Part shown: positions 1-9,732 of the stretch, one piece after another
Layout: each line of letters begins with the position of its first letter
Numbering within the stretch: position 1 is the stretch's first letter
Assembly (NCBI GenBank): GCA_023548195.1
Contig: JAJHZJ010000693.1
Location: forward strand, 1,262,501 to 1,326,500
Length of the DNA: 64,000 nucleotides
From: Bettongia penicillata ogilbyi
Lineage: Eukaryota > Chordata > Mammalia > Diprotodontia > Potoroidae
Reading direction: 5' to 3'
Notes under the pieces: model-generated
What the model was told of the DNA's origin: nothing
Database searches by the model: none
The model's input: the letters and a program-made list of their open reading frames with translations, nothing else
Made by a program: the position numbers and the translations under genes

Positions 1-200
1 TTCTCCAGAAAGCCTCATAATCTCACTACCAGTAGCAAATAGTGTCTGCCATGTGCCATCTGAAGCTCGACTCATGGACCGTGCCCAGCCTTCTAGGAGT
101 TTCTGAAGTATAATAGAAACACAAAGTGCTTTTGACACTAGGTGACATCAGGGCTAAAGGAGGTGGAAAGGTAGAAGTCATTCTGTAAAGCCACTATACT
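1..200. other. Unassigned sequence
   Basis: No reading frame, repeat motif or RNA structure recognised at the left edge of the window. Confidence 0.4.
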
Positions 201-290
201 TTACAGAAGGGGAAACTGAGGCCTTCAGATTGTTTACTAAATATCACCCTGCTAGTTTATGGCAAAAACTGGTATTTGAGCCTGGGTATT
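201..290 (-). mobile_element. MIR SINE fragment
   Basis: The signature ttacagaaggggaaactgag followed by a gtatttgagcctgggt segment is the reverse complement of the MIR core (cctcagtttc / gggttcaaat). It is short and diverged. Confidence 0.5.
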
Positions 291-527
291 GAGGCAGCTA
301 GGTGACTTAGTGGATAGAGAGGCCTGGGATTGGGAAGGCCTGGCTATAAATCCAATGTCACTAGCTATGTGACTCTGGGCAAGCCACTTCACCCTGTTTG
401 CCTCAGTTTCCTCATTTGTAAGGTAAGCTGGAGAAGAAAATGGCAAATCACTCTCTAGCATCTTTGCCAAGAAAACCCAAAATGGGGTCATGAAGAATAG
501 GACATCACTGAAAACAACTGAACAAAT
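291..527 (+). mobile_element. MAR1-type marsupial SINE, near full length
   Basis: The tRNA-like head starts gaggcagctaggtgac. The middle reads gggcaagccacttcacc and cctcagtttcctcatttgta. The marsupial tail follows (agctggagaagaaaatggca, aatggggtcatgaag) and ends in aactgaacaaa. This copy is a good type example for the family in this window. Confidence 0.85.
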
Positions 528-592
528 TCTGACTACAAATTTCTGCCCACTGTATCACACTATATAGAGAGAAAAGTGTTTAATAATATAGA

Positions 593-965
593 CCAAGATT
601 TTCAGCCTGGGGCCAGTAAACTTTAATACATACATGCATACATATATATATATACATGCACATATACACACATATACAAAAACATGTACACATACATATA
701 CCCATACCCATATACATATGCACATACATGCATACTTATACACATACATGCATGTACATATGTACAGGCACAAACACATACATATACACATAGACATTCA
801 CATGCACATACATACATATTCATATATACCATTTTAATGTAATTGGTTTTCTTTGTTATTCTATGCATTTTATTTTATGTATTTAAAAACATTATTTGGA
901 GAAGGGGCCCACAGGCTTTATCAGACTCCCTAGGATGATAAAAGAAAAAAGGTTAGGAATCCTTG
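593..965. mobile_element. hAT-type non-autonomous DNA transposon split by a microsatellite
   Basis: The left end (ccaagattttcagcctgggg) and right end (aaaggttaggaatccttg) form imperfect terminal inverted repeats. The interior segment aacattatttggagaagggg resembles a common Charlie-like MITE interior. The middle has been taken over by a tacata/cacata microsatellite. An 8-bp target duplication was not found. Confidence 0.45.
628..832. repeat. (TACA/CATA)n microsatellite
   Basis: About 200 bases of alternating tacata, cacata and tgcata units. All overlapping open frames here (Met/Tyr/Cys/His-rich) are products of the repeat. Confidence 0.9.
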
Positions 966-984
966 TGGACCATGGGCATTCAGT

Positions 985-1190
985 TCATTCAGTTAGAATA
1001 AAGAGAGGTTATTGTGCCCCAGCCTGGGCTGGGAAAGCTTCTCCCGAGAAGGAATATCTGAACTGGGCCTTGAAGGATGAAGAGGGTTAAATGAGGGAAG
1101 AGAAAAGAGGCGACCATTGTCCTGGAGGTGGAGATATGGGTCAGAAGGAAAGTAGCCTAAATAAAGACAAAGAGAGAAAGGAGAAAGAAA
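985..1190 (-). mobile_element. L2 LINE fragment
   Basis: The phrase ctgaactgggccttgaagga, followed by an aggaagagaaaag-type stretch, is typical of the antisense L2 3' half. No reading frame remains. Confidence 0.45.
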
Positions 1191-1250
1191 GTCAGGTCTG
1201 TTTAATCAAGAGAAGTCTCCATTAGCTGGAGTAAGAGGGCAGGGATGTGT

Positions 1251-1475
1251 CTGACAGCTAGGTGGCCATAGTTGAAATCAGGAAAACTCATCTTTATGAG
1301 TTCAAATACAGCCTTAGACACTTACCAACTGCGTGACTTAGGCACTTCACCTTGTCTGCCTCAGTCTCTTCATTTGTAAAATGAGCTGGAGAAGGAAATG
1401 GCAAACTACTCCAGTATCTCTGTCAAGAAAACCTCAGATGGGGTCATAAGTTGGACATGACTAAACAGCAATGAC
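1251..1475 (+). mobile_element. MAR1-type SINE
   Basis: Head ctgacagctaggtggc; tail atgagctggagaaggaaatg, then atggggtcataag and tggacatgactaaac. Several internal deletions are present near the A box. Confidence 0.8.
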
Positions 1476-1482
1476 TATTAGA

Positions 1483-1662
1483 AAGAATGCTGGTATGTGA
1501 GTCAGAGGACCTGGGTTTGCATCCAAGATCTTCCTCTTTCTTTCTTCCCTGTGTCACGGTAGCCAAGTTACTTACCTCTGCTGGGCTTCTGGGGTCTTCC
1601 TCAAAAATGAAGAGGTTGAATTCGATGTCTCTGGTCCTTTTTATCTCTAACATTCAATGACT
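1483..1662 (+). mobile_element. MIR-like tRNA SINE
   Basis: Reads agtcagaggacctgggtttg, then tagccaagttacttacctct. It ends with a ggtcctttttatctctaaca tail equivalent to the 'ggtcccttccagctctaa' end of therian MIR-type SINEs. Confidence 0.6.
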
Positions 1663-1916
1663 CCAGTTCATACTGGGAAGTAGTAGATAATAAGGGTCTA
1701 GGAGTACTCAGCTGAACCCTGCGAGGAATTCTTTGTATCCCTCTGGAGTCTTCTTAAGAAAGTGTCAAATTCCTCTACAAAGCTGATACCACGTGATACA
1801 CCATGATGCTCCTTGATACAGTGTGAACTCCCCTGACTCTGGGGATTGCCCTTGGCCCTTAACATCTCATTGAAGATGATTTATGGGGTCATGCTCTGTT
1901 CTTACACCTGGGCTAT

Positions 1917-1952
<36 letters not shown>

Positions 1953-2260
1953 CCTTTAAAAGGGAAGGGACAGGAATCAAAGTGAAAGAACACTGTAGAG
2001 AGGAGAGCTCCCCTGCCCCAACTAGACTCATTGCCCTGGAAGAAGGGCCTGTACATTTAGATGGTCCTTCTGGGCCCCAGAAATGGCAGTGCATGGAATG
2101 CCAAGGAGTTCCAGGGCCAAGTTAAGAGGTTGCTGCCAACAGTGGAGTGGCAGTTGCTAATTTATGGAGGAATTTTTGGATCAAGCCTTCAGGACCCAGC
2201 AGAGTGGGTCCTGACACTTGTCAACAATGGAGAAGTCCCTGGACAAGCCTCTCAGATATA
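1663..2260. other. Unassigned stretch with a (CA)n run
   Basis: Apart from the dinucleotide run at 1919-1951, I recognise no family and no convincing coding frame. Confidence 0.4.
1919..1951. repeat. (AC)n microsatellite
   Basis: About 16 uninterrupted AC units. Confidence 0.95.
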
Positions 2261-2261
2261 A

Positions 2262-2365
2262 CAGAGGCGTTTCTAGATTAGATTGTTTAGGTCCTTGAGA
2301 GCAGGGATTGATTTTGCCTTTCTTTGTATCCCTGCACATAGTAGGTACTTCATAAATGCTAAACT
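2262..2365 (+). mobile_element. L2 3' end
   Basis: ccttgagagcagggattgat, tttgtatccctgcacatag and taggtacttcataaatgcta are the sense 3' terminus of L2. It abuts an antisense L2 3' end, making a tail-to-tail pair. Confidence 0.75.
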
Positions 2366-2468
2366 GACGCACTAGTCGCCAGACACACTGCTAAGTGCTA
2401 GAGATACAAAGAAAGGCAAAATCATTTCGTCTTACATTCTAAAGGAGTAGACAATATGAAAAAACTTC

Positions 2469-2523
2469 CTACAAGCATGATATATATATATGTAATATAT
2501 ATATATATATATACATATATGAT
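2469..2523. repeat. (TA)n microsatellite
   Basis: Alternating TA with single G, C and A interruptions, inside the antisense L2. Confidence 0.9.
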
Positions 2524-2793
2524 AAATGAAGATAATTAATAGAGGGGAGGTTTAAGAGGGATTGGGACAGTCTTCTTACATTGCAGAAGGTACATTTGTA
2601 GCTGGGACCTGAAGGAAGTCATCAAAGGCAGGGGATGGACATGAAAAGAGAGAGAATTCCAGGCATGGGGAACAGCTAGTAAAATGCACAGAGTTGAGAG
2701 AGAGTGGCTTGTAGGCTAGTGTCCCTAGATCGCAGAGAATGTGTAGGGAATAAGGTATAAGAAGAGTAGAAAGGCAGGAAGCCACCAGATTAT

Positions 2794-2970
2794 GTTGTTG
2801 AGTCATTTCTGTCATGTCCAAGTCTTTGTGACCCCATTTGGGGTTTTCTTGGCAAAGATACTGGGGTGGTTTGCCATTTCCTTCTCTAGTTTATTTTACA
2901 GAAGAGGAAACTGAGGCTGACAGAGTTAAGTGACTTGCCCAGGGTCACACACTTAGTTAATGACTGGACC
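2794..2970 (-). mobile_element. MAR1-type SINE, 5'-truncated
   Basis: Antisense tail tttgtgaccccatttggggt and tggtttgccatttccttctc, followed by gaggaaactgaggctgac. The tRNA-like head is missing. Confidence 0.8.
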
Positions 2971-3250
2971 TGTCCTTGCTTTAAAAGACAGAGGTTTTTA
3001 TATTTCATCCTGTAGCCACTAGAGTTTATTGAATGGAGGTAGTTGTGGGGGATGACCAGAACTTTAGGAAGGTCAATTCAAAAGCTGGAATGAGGATGAA
3101 TTGGAATGAGAAGGAACAAATCAGCAAACTGTCATAATTATCTAAGCTGAGATAATGAGGACTTGGAGCAGGATAGTGGTAATGTCAGGAAAGAAGGAGA
3201 TGCTGAGAAAATGGAATTGACAGGGAAGAAGGGGGAGCTCTCTGAGAATA

Positions 3251-3540
3251 ACTGCCACTTTTTTTCAGTGAAATAGGAAGCCAATCATCTCAACTGAGAA
3301 GGGAGTAGAAGGGAAACTGCAGGGAGGATTGAAGAGGGTTACAAAAGCTTCTGAGTGCATGGAACAAAGAATTTATTAGGGAGTTGTGAAAAGGATTGCC
3401 TTGCAGCAGTGAGGGCCCAGTTGAGACAATGTAACATAAATTTGTAGCAGATGCCATGAACACAATTTCATGACTTTCTCCAGCTTCATGCAGTAGCATG
3501 TGAGTAGGAAGGAAGGCAACAGAACCATTGACTGACAGTA
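3251..3540. other. Unassigned, possibly the 5' continuation of L2
   Basis: Contains ttgccttgcagcagtgaggg and taaatttgtagcagatgcc. These recall an interspersed repeat I cannot name. Antisense open frames of 84-107 codons lack recognisable motifs. Confidence 0.35.
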
Positions 3541-3995
3541 AGACAGGGTTTGAGTGTTGGAAGGGACCTTGGCATCCATGTAGACCAGCCACAAGGAATC
3601 CCTGTGATAACATGCCGCATCAGTGGGCATCCAGACTCTGCCTGAAGACCTCTAAGGAAGGGAAACTCACCGCCTCTTGAGACATCCCATTCTCATCATT
3701 TGGAAGGTTTTTCTGACTTCCAGCCAAAACTGGCCTCTTTGGAATTCCCATCATTGCCCCTCATATTGTCCTCTGGGGCCCAGACAGAACAAGTCTAATT
3801 ATTCTTTTAGAGACAGCCAGCATGCCCCCTCAGTCTTCTCCATTCTAGGCTCAACCTCCCCAATTCCTGCAGCTGAGCCTTACAGAGTGCTCAGCCAGAC
3901 TAACAGGATTCCCCCAAAGTCACATCTGACTTGGGAGGTCTTTGCCTTCTCCAGGGGCCCCTTGTTCACCATAGTTGTTGTAGGGTGGGGCCCAA
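3541..3995 (-). mobile_element. CR1/L3-type LINE fragment
   Basis: Ordered landmarks are actctgcctgaagacctcta, gaaactcaccgcctcttgag, gaaggtttttctgacttcca and agaacaagtctaattattct. This is the usual layout of an antisense CR1-clade 3' region in mammals. Confidence 0.65.
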
Positions 3996-4014
3996 TTTAA
4001 TTGAGAAGGAATGA

Positions 4015-4110
4015 TAAATAGAGTGCTAAACTCAGAATCAGGAAGACCTGGGTTCCAATCTCTCCTTTTCTGGTATTTAAAACCAGGTTTTCTACCTCTA
4101 AATCGAGAGG
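4015..4110 (+). mobile_element. MIR-type SINE head
   Basis: aatagagtgctaaactcaga and aggaagacctgggttcc match the tRNA-like head. The remainder is lost. Confidence 0.5.
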
Positions 4111-4414
4111 GTTTTTTTTTTCCTTCACTGCCCCACAGCTGCCTGGATTAATTCCCATGACTATAGTATGTAAACATTTATGTTCCATTCAAGCTTTCGG
4201 GTTTGATTTGGGCTGAAGTGGTGTAGCGCTGGATACAAGCTGTGCATCAGTCATTCCCATCAGCCCTGGCCTCCCTTCCAACTCTGCCTGCCCAGTTCAT
4301 CAGGCCTCCAGGTCATGTATTCAAACCCAGCTTCCCAAAGGAGTAGAAACTGATCTAAAGGCTAGGTCTCCTGACCTGCGGAGACGGCCCTTGATTTTTC
4401 AGGGACTTTGCAAG

Positions 4415-4537
4415 GGATGCAAGGAAGGAAGGGAAGAAAGAAGAAAAGTGGGGAGAGAGAGAATGGGAAACAGAGGAGAGGAGAGAAAGAGAAAGTGAGG
4501 AGAGAGGGGAGAGAGAGAGAGAGAATTCACAGAAGGA
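4415..4537. repeat. (GGAA/GAGA)n purine tract
   Basis: Nearly uninterrupted purines on the + strand, moving from ggaa to gaga units. Confidence 0.85.
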
Positions 4538-4998
4538 GGAGGAGGAGAGGGGCCAGCCAGCAGCACTAGGCAGCCAAGGCCTGAGCTTGCCTCTGTAAGT
4601 CACTGATCCTGGCAGCCTGGAGGTTTGTTTTGGCTGAGACCTGTCCTGGGAACCACAGTGAAGCTCACGATCTTGGAATTTGCTCCCTTACGATTCACTC
4701 AACAACTTGGCTTCGATGGACGGTTTAGGGGAAGGAGAAAGAAAAGAAAAGAGAAAAAAGGCCTCTTGGCGCTGTTGATAAAGTGTGTGAAACTGTGAGG
4801 CCAGGATCCCTGCTTCCATTTCCCTTGATCCTTTGCCTGGGCTGGGGTGGAGATGGAGAGCTGGGAATGGGGAAGGGAGAGTCCCCAGAGAGGGTCGGTG
4901 CCCCTGAGAAGAGAGCCAGGGCCTGGAAAGCCTGACTTTGGCTGCTGAAAGCGCCCTCCCTGCGGAGAGGTGTTCTGTAAACAGTGTCAGCACTGAGT

Positions 4999-5019
4999 GG
5001 GTGGGTGGGTGGGTGGGGG
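4999..5019 (+). other. G-quadruplex motif
   Basis: Four GGG runs each separated by a single T, followed by a run of five G. Single-base loops give the most stable class of parallel G-quadruplex known in vitro. Use in vivo is inference. Confidence 0.8.
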
Positions 5020-5087
5020 ACTGATTATGGTTTCACATTCCCCTGGTCCCCCTGGGAACTTGGCAGCTGGCCACCTCCTCCATTCCT

Positions 5088-5250
5088 CATAGACTTAGTG
5101 CAGGAAGGCAAGTCATCTAGTTCAATCCCTTCATATTGCAAGTGGGGAAACTGAGACCCAGAGACAGTGCAAGTAACTTGTCCAAGAGGATAAGTGGCAA
5201 AGTGAGGTTTGGAATCTCGGTCTTCTACCTCCAAAATGTAGTATTATGCC
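5088..5250 (-). mobile_element. MIR SINE
   Basis: gtggggaaactgagacccag, aagtaacttgtccaagagga and ggtttggaatctcggtcttc are the antisense MIR core. Confidence 0.65.
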
Positions 5251-5254
5251 TTCT

Positions 5255-5410
5255 TGGGGAAAACAAATCAGTGGTCTCTCCTTTTGCCTCCTGTAATCCC
5301 TACCTTTCTGCAAAAGTTAGCTCAGGCCCTCACCTTCTACAAGAGGCTTTATCTGTTCCTTCTCGTTGTTAGTGCCTTCCCCAATAAGGTTGTCTTGTAT
5401 CAGCAAGCAA
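5255..5410 (+). mobile_element. L2 3' region fragment
   Basis: caccttctacaagaggcttt and tagtgccttccccaataagg match the sense L2 3' untranslated region. Confidence 0.55.
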
Positions 5411-5423
5411 GGGAAGGGGAAAG

Positions 5424-5500
5424 GAATAAACATTTATTAAGTGCCTACTATGAACCAGGCCCTCTGCCAAGTACTTTACAACATCATGGAACAATCAAGA
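5424..5500 (-). mobile_element. L2 3' end, antisense
   Basis: catttattaagtgcctacta followed by a gaaccaggccctctgccaag segment. Confidence 0.6.
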
Positions 5501-5512
5501 AAGGGTTTATAA

Positions 5513-5606
5513 AGCAATCCCCTCCCCTCTCCTCCTCTCTCCTCCCCTCTCTTCCTCTCTCCTCTTCTCCTTTCACTTCTCCTCTTCTTTTCTTTTTCTT
5601 TCCCTA
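5513..5606. repeat. (CCTCT)n pyrimidine tract
   Basis: C/T-only run with ctcctctctcctcccc units. The complement gives the Arg/Glu-rich antisense frame seen here, which is not a gene. Confidence 0.85.
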
Positions 5607-5609
5607 TCT

Positions 5610-5690
5610 CCTTATGTCTTTGTGCTCTTAGCACCCAACACACAGGAAGTCCATAATAAATGTTTGTAGATAGATTGACAGATTTGGGCC
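5610..5690 (+). mobile_element. L2/MIR sense 3' tail
   Basis: tttgtgctcttagcacccaa, then ccataataaatgtttgtaga. Confidence 0.55.
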
Positions 5691-5873
5691 TGGGATCAGG
5701 GGAGGGAGGCAAAATGACCCATTTATCAAATCCACTGAGCAACCACAGTCAACTCTGGTAAATGACGTGGCTTAAAAGACCTGATGGAGGCAGACACTGA
5801 AGTCATGGACTTTGACCTCACACAGCTTATGGCTTAATTGCAGACACAAGTCAGGCAGGTGCCACATGTGCAT

Positions 5874-5907
<34 letters not shown>

Positions 5908-5955
5908 CAGGCAGAAGCAATCCTTAGTCTATAGAACTCTAGAGAAGGGTCAGAC
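5691..5955. other. Unassigned with (AC)n at 5876-5905
   Basis: No family recognised outside the dinucleotide run. Confidence 0.4.
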
Positions 5956-5959
5956 CAGC

Positions 5960-6150
5960 AGAGTAGAGAGACCACAGACTTGGAATCAGGCCAACCCAAA
6001 TTCAAATCTCATCCATCTCTGGCCCTTACTATCTGAGTGATCAAGAGCAACTGCATCTGTAAATTGGGGAAAATAACTGGGCTATTGGGAGCTCCAATGA
6101 GATACTATATGGAAAGGGCTTTGCAAGCCTTAAAGCTGGATGGACATGGC
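5960..6150 (+). mobile_element. MIR SINE
   Basis: gacttggaatcaggccaacc head, gcatctgtaaattgggg middle, gggctttgcaagccttaaag end. Confidence 0.6.
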
Positions 6151-6254
6151 AGCTCGTTTCATGACATGGGGTACACTGTACAGGGAATGGTGAGGTTTTA
6201 TAGAAGTCAGGTCTGGCCATCAAGTCATAGGAAACCCCCAGGATGCTCTTACAG

Positions 6255-6410
6255 GAAAGTCCTGCTACCACTGAGAGAACGCAGCTCTTGGGAGCTTTTA
6301 CTCACTATATTATAAGTTTCCAGAGGCTGGAACTTTCTCTTTATATCCCTGGAGCCAAGGACAGTGTTTCATATCCAGAAGTGCTTGATGCATACTATCT
6401 AACTGAATTC
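6255..6410 (+). mobile_element. L2 3' region
   Basis: aagtttccagaggctggaac, tttatatccctggagccaag and gaagtgcttgatgcatac in the expected order; diverged. Confidence 0.45.
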
Positions 6411-6429
6411 ATTCATTCAACTTTAATGA

Positions 6430-6590
6430 GTACATAATATTTTATTTTTTCAAATTACACATAAAGACAATTTATAACATTGATTTTTATATGAAATTTT
6501 GAGTTCTAGATTTTCTCCCTCTCTCCCTTCCCTCCCTCCACTCTGAGGCAGTAAGCAATTTGATAGATTCTGAATTTTTGAAAGTACTAC
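6430..6590 (-). mobile_element. L1 3' end fragment, antisense
   Basis: The T-rich start, aattacacataaagacaatt, gagttctagattttctccct and cagtaagcaatttgatagat are the reverse complement of the marsupial L1 3' untranslated region and A-rich tail. Confidence 0.6.
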
Positions 6591-6719
6591 CATATGCAGA
6601 ATATAATACTTGGAGTTACCGGAAAGGCAAAAGTTTGGTAGATTAGCTCTATGGCTTCATGGAGATTACAGGCTTGCAGGAAGTTGATACCAATACATTG
6701 TAATACATGTGACATCAGA

Positions 6720-6904
6720 AGCGCATTCAAGAGCAAGTCAGTTAGCAAGCCTTTATCAAGCATATACTATGTGTCAGGCACTATGCTAAGGGTTGGCGAC
6801 ACAAAGGAAGGCAAAAAAACGCCAAACAAACCAAAGACAAAACAACAGCAACCAAAAAACCCAACAGTATCTGCCCTCAGGGAACTCACAGGCTAATGGA
6901 GGGG
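6720..6904 (-). mobile_element. L2 3' end, antisense
   Basis: catatactatgtgtcaggca, ctatgctaagggttggcgac and gccctcagggaactcacagg. An A-rich expansion (caaaaaacccaac type) interrupts the middle. Confidence 0.7.
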
Positions 6905-7320
6905 ACAATTAATAATTATTATTTTATGTACATAATATAATAACATAATACAAATAACAATTATTATTTTATGTACATAATATAATAATTATAATAATAT
7001 AATATAATGTTATATTATGTACATAATATACATAATATAATATTATGTACATAATATAATTTTATGTACATAATATAATAATTTTATGTACATAATATAA
7101 TATAACAATAACAATATAATTATGTACATAATATAATATATTGTGTACATAATATAATAATGTACATTATATAATAATATAATTATGTACATAATATAAT
7201 AATAACATACATAATATAATAATAATTATAATATAATATAATTTATGTACAATATATAATAATATTATGTAATAAATATTACAATTATGTAGAATATCAT
7301 ATAACAATATTATATATAAT
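6905..7320. repeat. AT-rich minisatellite
   Basis: More than a dozen degenerate copies of a roughly 16-20 bp unit, tatgtacataatataata. Almost no G or C occurs outside the gtac core, and the unit is nearly palindromic around that core. Only the gene-free repeat is present. Confidence 0.9.
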
Positions 7321-7460
7321 ATCCAAATCCAGATAGCTCTGATGGAGAAATGAGACTGGTGACCTGCACAGTCCTCCCTTACTCAAAACAAAGTCAAGTG
7401 CAAGTCATATCATCATTTCTCTGATGACATGGTCTTCTTTGGCAATGAAGGATGAACATA
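7321..7460 (+). mobile_element. Marsupial tRNA-SINE (non-MAR1 tail), 3' half
   Basis: gatagctctgatggagaaat, ggtgacctgcacagtcctcc and tgatgacatggtcttctttg match the 3' half of the complete copy at 53394-53690. The tRNA head is absent. The element is sandwiched between two AT-rich arrays. Confidence 0.75.
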
Positions 7461-7605
7461 ATTATTTATTAATATAACAATTATATATAAAATACATAAA
7501 TAATTGTCTGATATGTAATTATATATTAATATATTTTTATATAATATATAAATTATATGCTGAAATTATATATGCATATTTACATACATATAAGTATATA
7601 GAGAG
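7461..7605. repeat. AT-rich low-complexity tail
   Basis: Mostly A/T with tatata and ttatat runs. It follows directly on the SINE 3' end and probably grew from its tail. Confidence 0.75.
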
Positions 7606-8453
7606 TAGGTAGAAGACAAATTTTGGGGGGTGCATGCATTCCCAACTCAAAGCTCAGGAAAGGTCTACTGTAAAAAAATAGGATGTGAGCTAAAACTTTA
7701 AGAAGTCAGAGATCTGAACAGGTAGAGATGATGGTTAAGAATGTTGGGGTGAGGGAGCCAAGACAGTGAAGTAGAAGGGCACACCTGTAGAAGCTTCCCT
7801 CCATAGCCCATAAAATACCTGTAAAAAATGACTCTAAACAAGTTCTAGAGCAGCAGAAACCACAAACTAATAGAGTGATAGAGATTTCCAGCCCAAGATA
7901 GTCTGGGAAGGCCCACAGGAAAGGTCTATCGTACCTGGAGCTAAGCAGAGCACAGTCCAGTCTTGGCCTCATTGTGGCAGCAACAGGACTGAAACAGGCT
8001 TCAGGGGGCAGAATCCCCAACAGGAGCTGTGGTTTCCAGATCCCTCAACCTACAAATGCCAAAGACAGCTTGAAAAGTCAATGAGAAAGCTCCTTCACCT
8101 GGGGGAGAAGGGAATGCACTTTGGCCCTGCCAGCCCCAGTAACTGCAGCAGCAGCATCCATTTTTGGAGCCTAAAGATCCTGGGGGAATTCATCAGTTGA
8201 TCTGGATCTCAACCCTGAGTGGCAGTCCTGGGGTGAGGAAGAGTGCTGGTGTGGTGGAAATGGAGGCAGTTGTGGAGAGGGAATTGTGCTTGCAGATCCT
8301 GGGCAGAACAGAGTGCTTGTGGCTGCTCCCAGACCAGAGCACAAACTCCTTTCCCTTGATTGTGGCACCTTGGAGGAAGTGAGAACTTACAGGTCCCCAG
8401 AGCATACCCTATTCTTGACAAAGGACACAAAAGTCAAGTAATTGACTGGAAAA

Positions 8454-9557
8454 ATGCCCAAAAGGGGGGAAAAATAAGATTATAGAAGGCCACTTTCTTG
8501 GTGAACAGGAATTTTCTTCCATCCTTTCAGATGAAGAAGAACAATGCATACCATCAGAGGAAGAACTAAAAGACAAGATTTTTGCATCCAAAACCTTCAA
8601 AATAAATAGGCAATGGTCTCAGGCCATGGAAGAGTTCAAAAAGGATTTTGAAAATCAAGTAAGAGAGGTGGAGGAAAAATTGGGAAGAGAAATGAGAGCG
8701 ATGCTAGAAAATCATGAAAAGTGAGTCAACAGTTTGCAAAAGGAGACCCAAACAATGATGAAAAAAATAACACCTTTAAAAATAGACTAACACAATTGGC
8801 AAAAGAGGTCCAAAAAACCAACGAAGAGAAGAACGCTTTAAAAAAGCAGAATTAACCAAATGGAAAAGGAGGTTCAAAAGTTCACTGAAGAAAATAGTTC
8901 TTTAAAAATTAGAATCGAGCAGATGGAAACTAATGACTTTATGAGAAACCAAAAAATTACAAAACAAAACCAAAAGAATGAAAAAATAGAAGACAATGTG
9001 AAATATCTCATTGGAAAAACAACTGACCTGGAAAATATACCCAGGAGAGACAGTTTCAAAGTTATGGCTGAAAGTCATGATTGAAAAAGAGCCTAGACAT
9101 TACCTTTCATGAAATTATTAAGGAAAACTACCCTGATATTCTTGAACCAGAGGTTGAAATAAATATTGAAAGGATCCACTAATCACTTCCTGAAAGAGAT
9201 CTGAAAACAGAAACTCCTAAGAATCTTGTAGCCAAATTCCAGAGTTCCCAAGTCCAGAGAAAATATTGCAAGCAGTTAGAAAGAAACAATTCCAGTATTG
9301 CAGAAATACAATCAGGATAACACAAGATCTAGCAGCTTCTACATTAAGGGATCAAAGGGCTTGGAATATGATATTCCAGAAGTCAGAGGAACTAGGCTTA
9401 AAACCAAGAATCAACTACCCAGCAAAACTGAGTATAATATTTCAGGAGAAAAAAAAGGTCATTCAATGAAATAGAGGACTTTCAAGCATTCTTGATGAAA
9501 AGACCAGAGCTGAATAGAAAATCTGACTTTCAAACACAAGAATCAAGAGAAGCATGA
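8454..9557 (+). pseudogene. HAL1 ORF1 remnant (L1 ORF1p-like RNA-binding protein)
   Basis: The start is placed at the ATG followed by ccc aaa agg, by alignment with the later copy. The order is a basic N-terminus, a long heptad-rich coiled coil (Glu/Lys/Asn-rich, about residues 55-170), then an RNA-recognition part around DLENIPRRDSFKVMAES. The C-terminal domain contains KKQFQYCRNTIRITQDLAAS and RINYPAKLSIIF. A 1-bp deletion soon after the start, a TGA in 'gaaaagtgagtc' and further shifts make it non-coding. L1 ORF1p normally trimerises through the coiled coil and coats the element RNA. Confidence 0.75.
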
Positions 9558-9682
9558 AAAGGTAAACAAGAAAGAGAACTCATAAGGGACTTCCTAAAGT
9601 TGAACTGTTTACATTCTTACATGTAAAGATAGTATTTGCAAGTCTTGAAACTTTTCTCAGTATTTGGGTAGTTGGAGGGATT

Positions 9683-9690
<8 letters not shown>

Positions 9691-9725
<35 letters not shown>

Positions 9726-9732
9726 GAGAGAG
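9691..9732. repeat. (GA)n microsatellite inside HAL1
   Basis: About 20 AG units in the 3' region shortly after ORF1. The HAL1 at 55 kb has a CA-type array in the same slot. Confidence 0.9.

Larger units (their letters stand above)
2366..3250 (-). mobile_element. L2 LINE, antisense, interrupted by a SINE
   Basis: It starts with the antisense 3' end (cactgctaagtgctagagat). It continues as gggacctgaaggaag, attccaggcatggggaac and atcctgtagccactagagtt, all in L2 order. The copy is broken by a TA microsatellite and by an antisense SINE at 2794-2970. The L2 must therefore be older than the SINE. Confidence 0.7.
4111..5087. other. Unique sequence with purine tract and G4 motif
   Basis: No interspersed repeat is recognised outside the purine tract at 4415-4537 and the G-run cluster at 4999-5019. 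The 101-codon antisense frame at 4688-4993 has no motif and is low-complexity at its C-terminus. Confidence 0.45.

Noticed and set aside
291..527. tRNA-like A and B boxes in this and other SINE heads, considered as tRNA genes
   Set aside because: The cloverleaf is broken and the sequence continues into the SINE tail; these are SINE promoter remnants, not functional tRNAs.
4688..4993. 101-codon antisense frame in unique DNA
   Set aside because: No domain, low-complexity C-terminus, no splice context.
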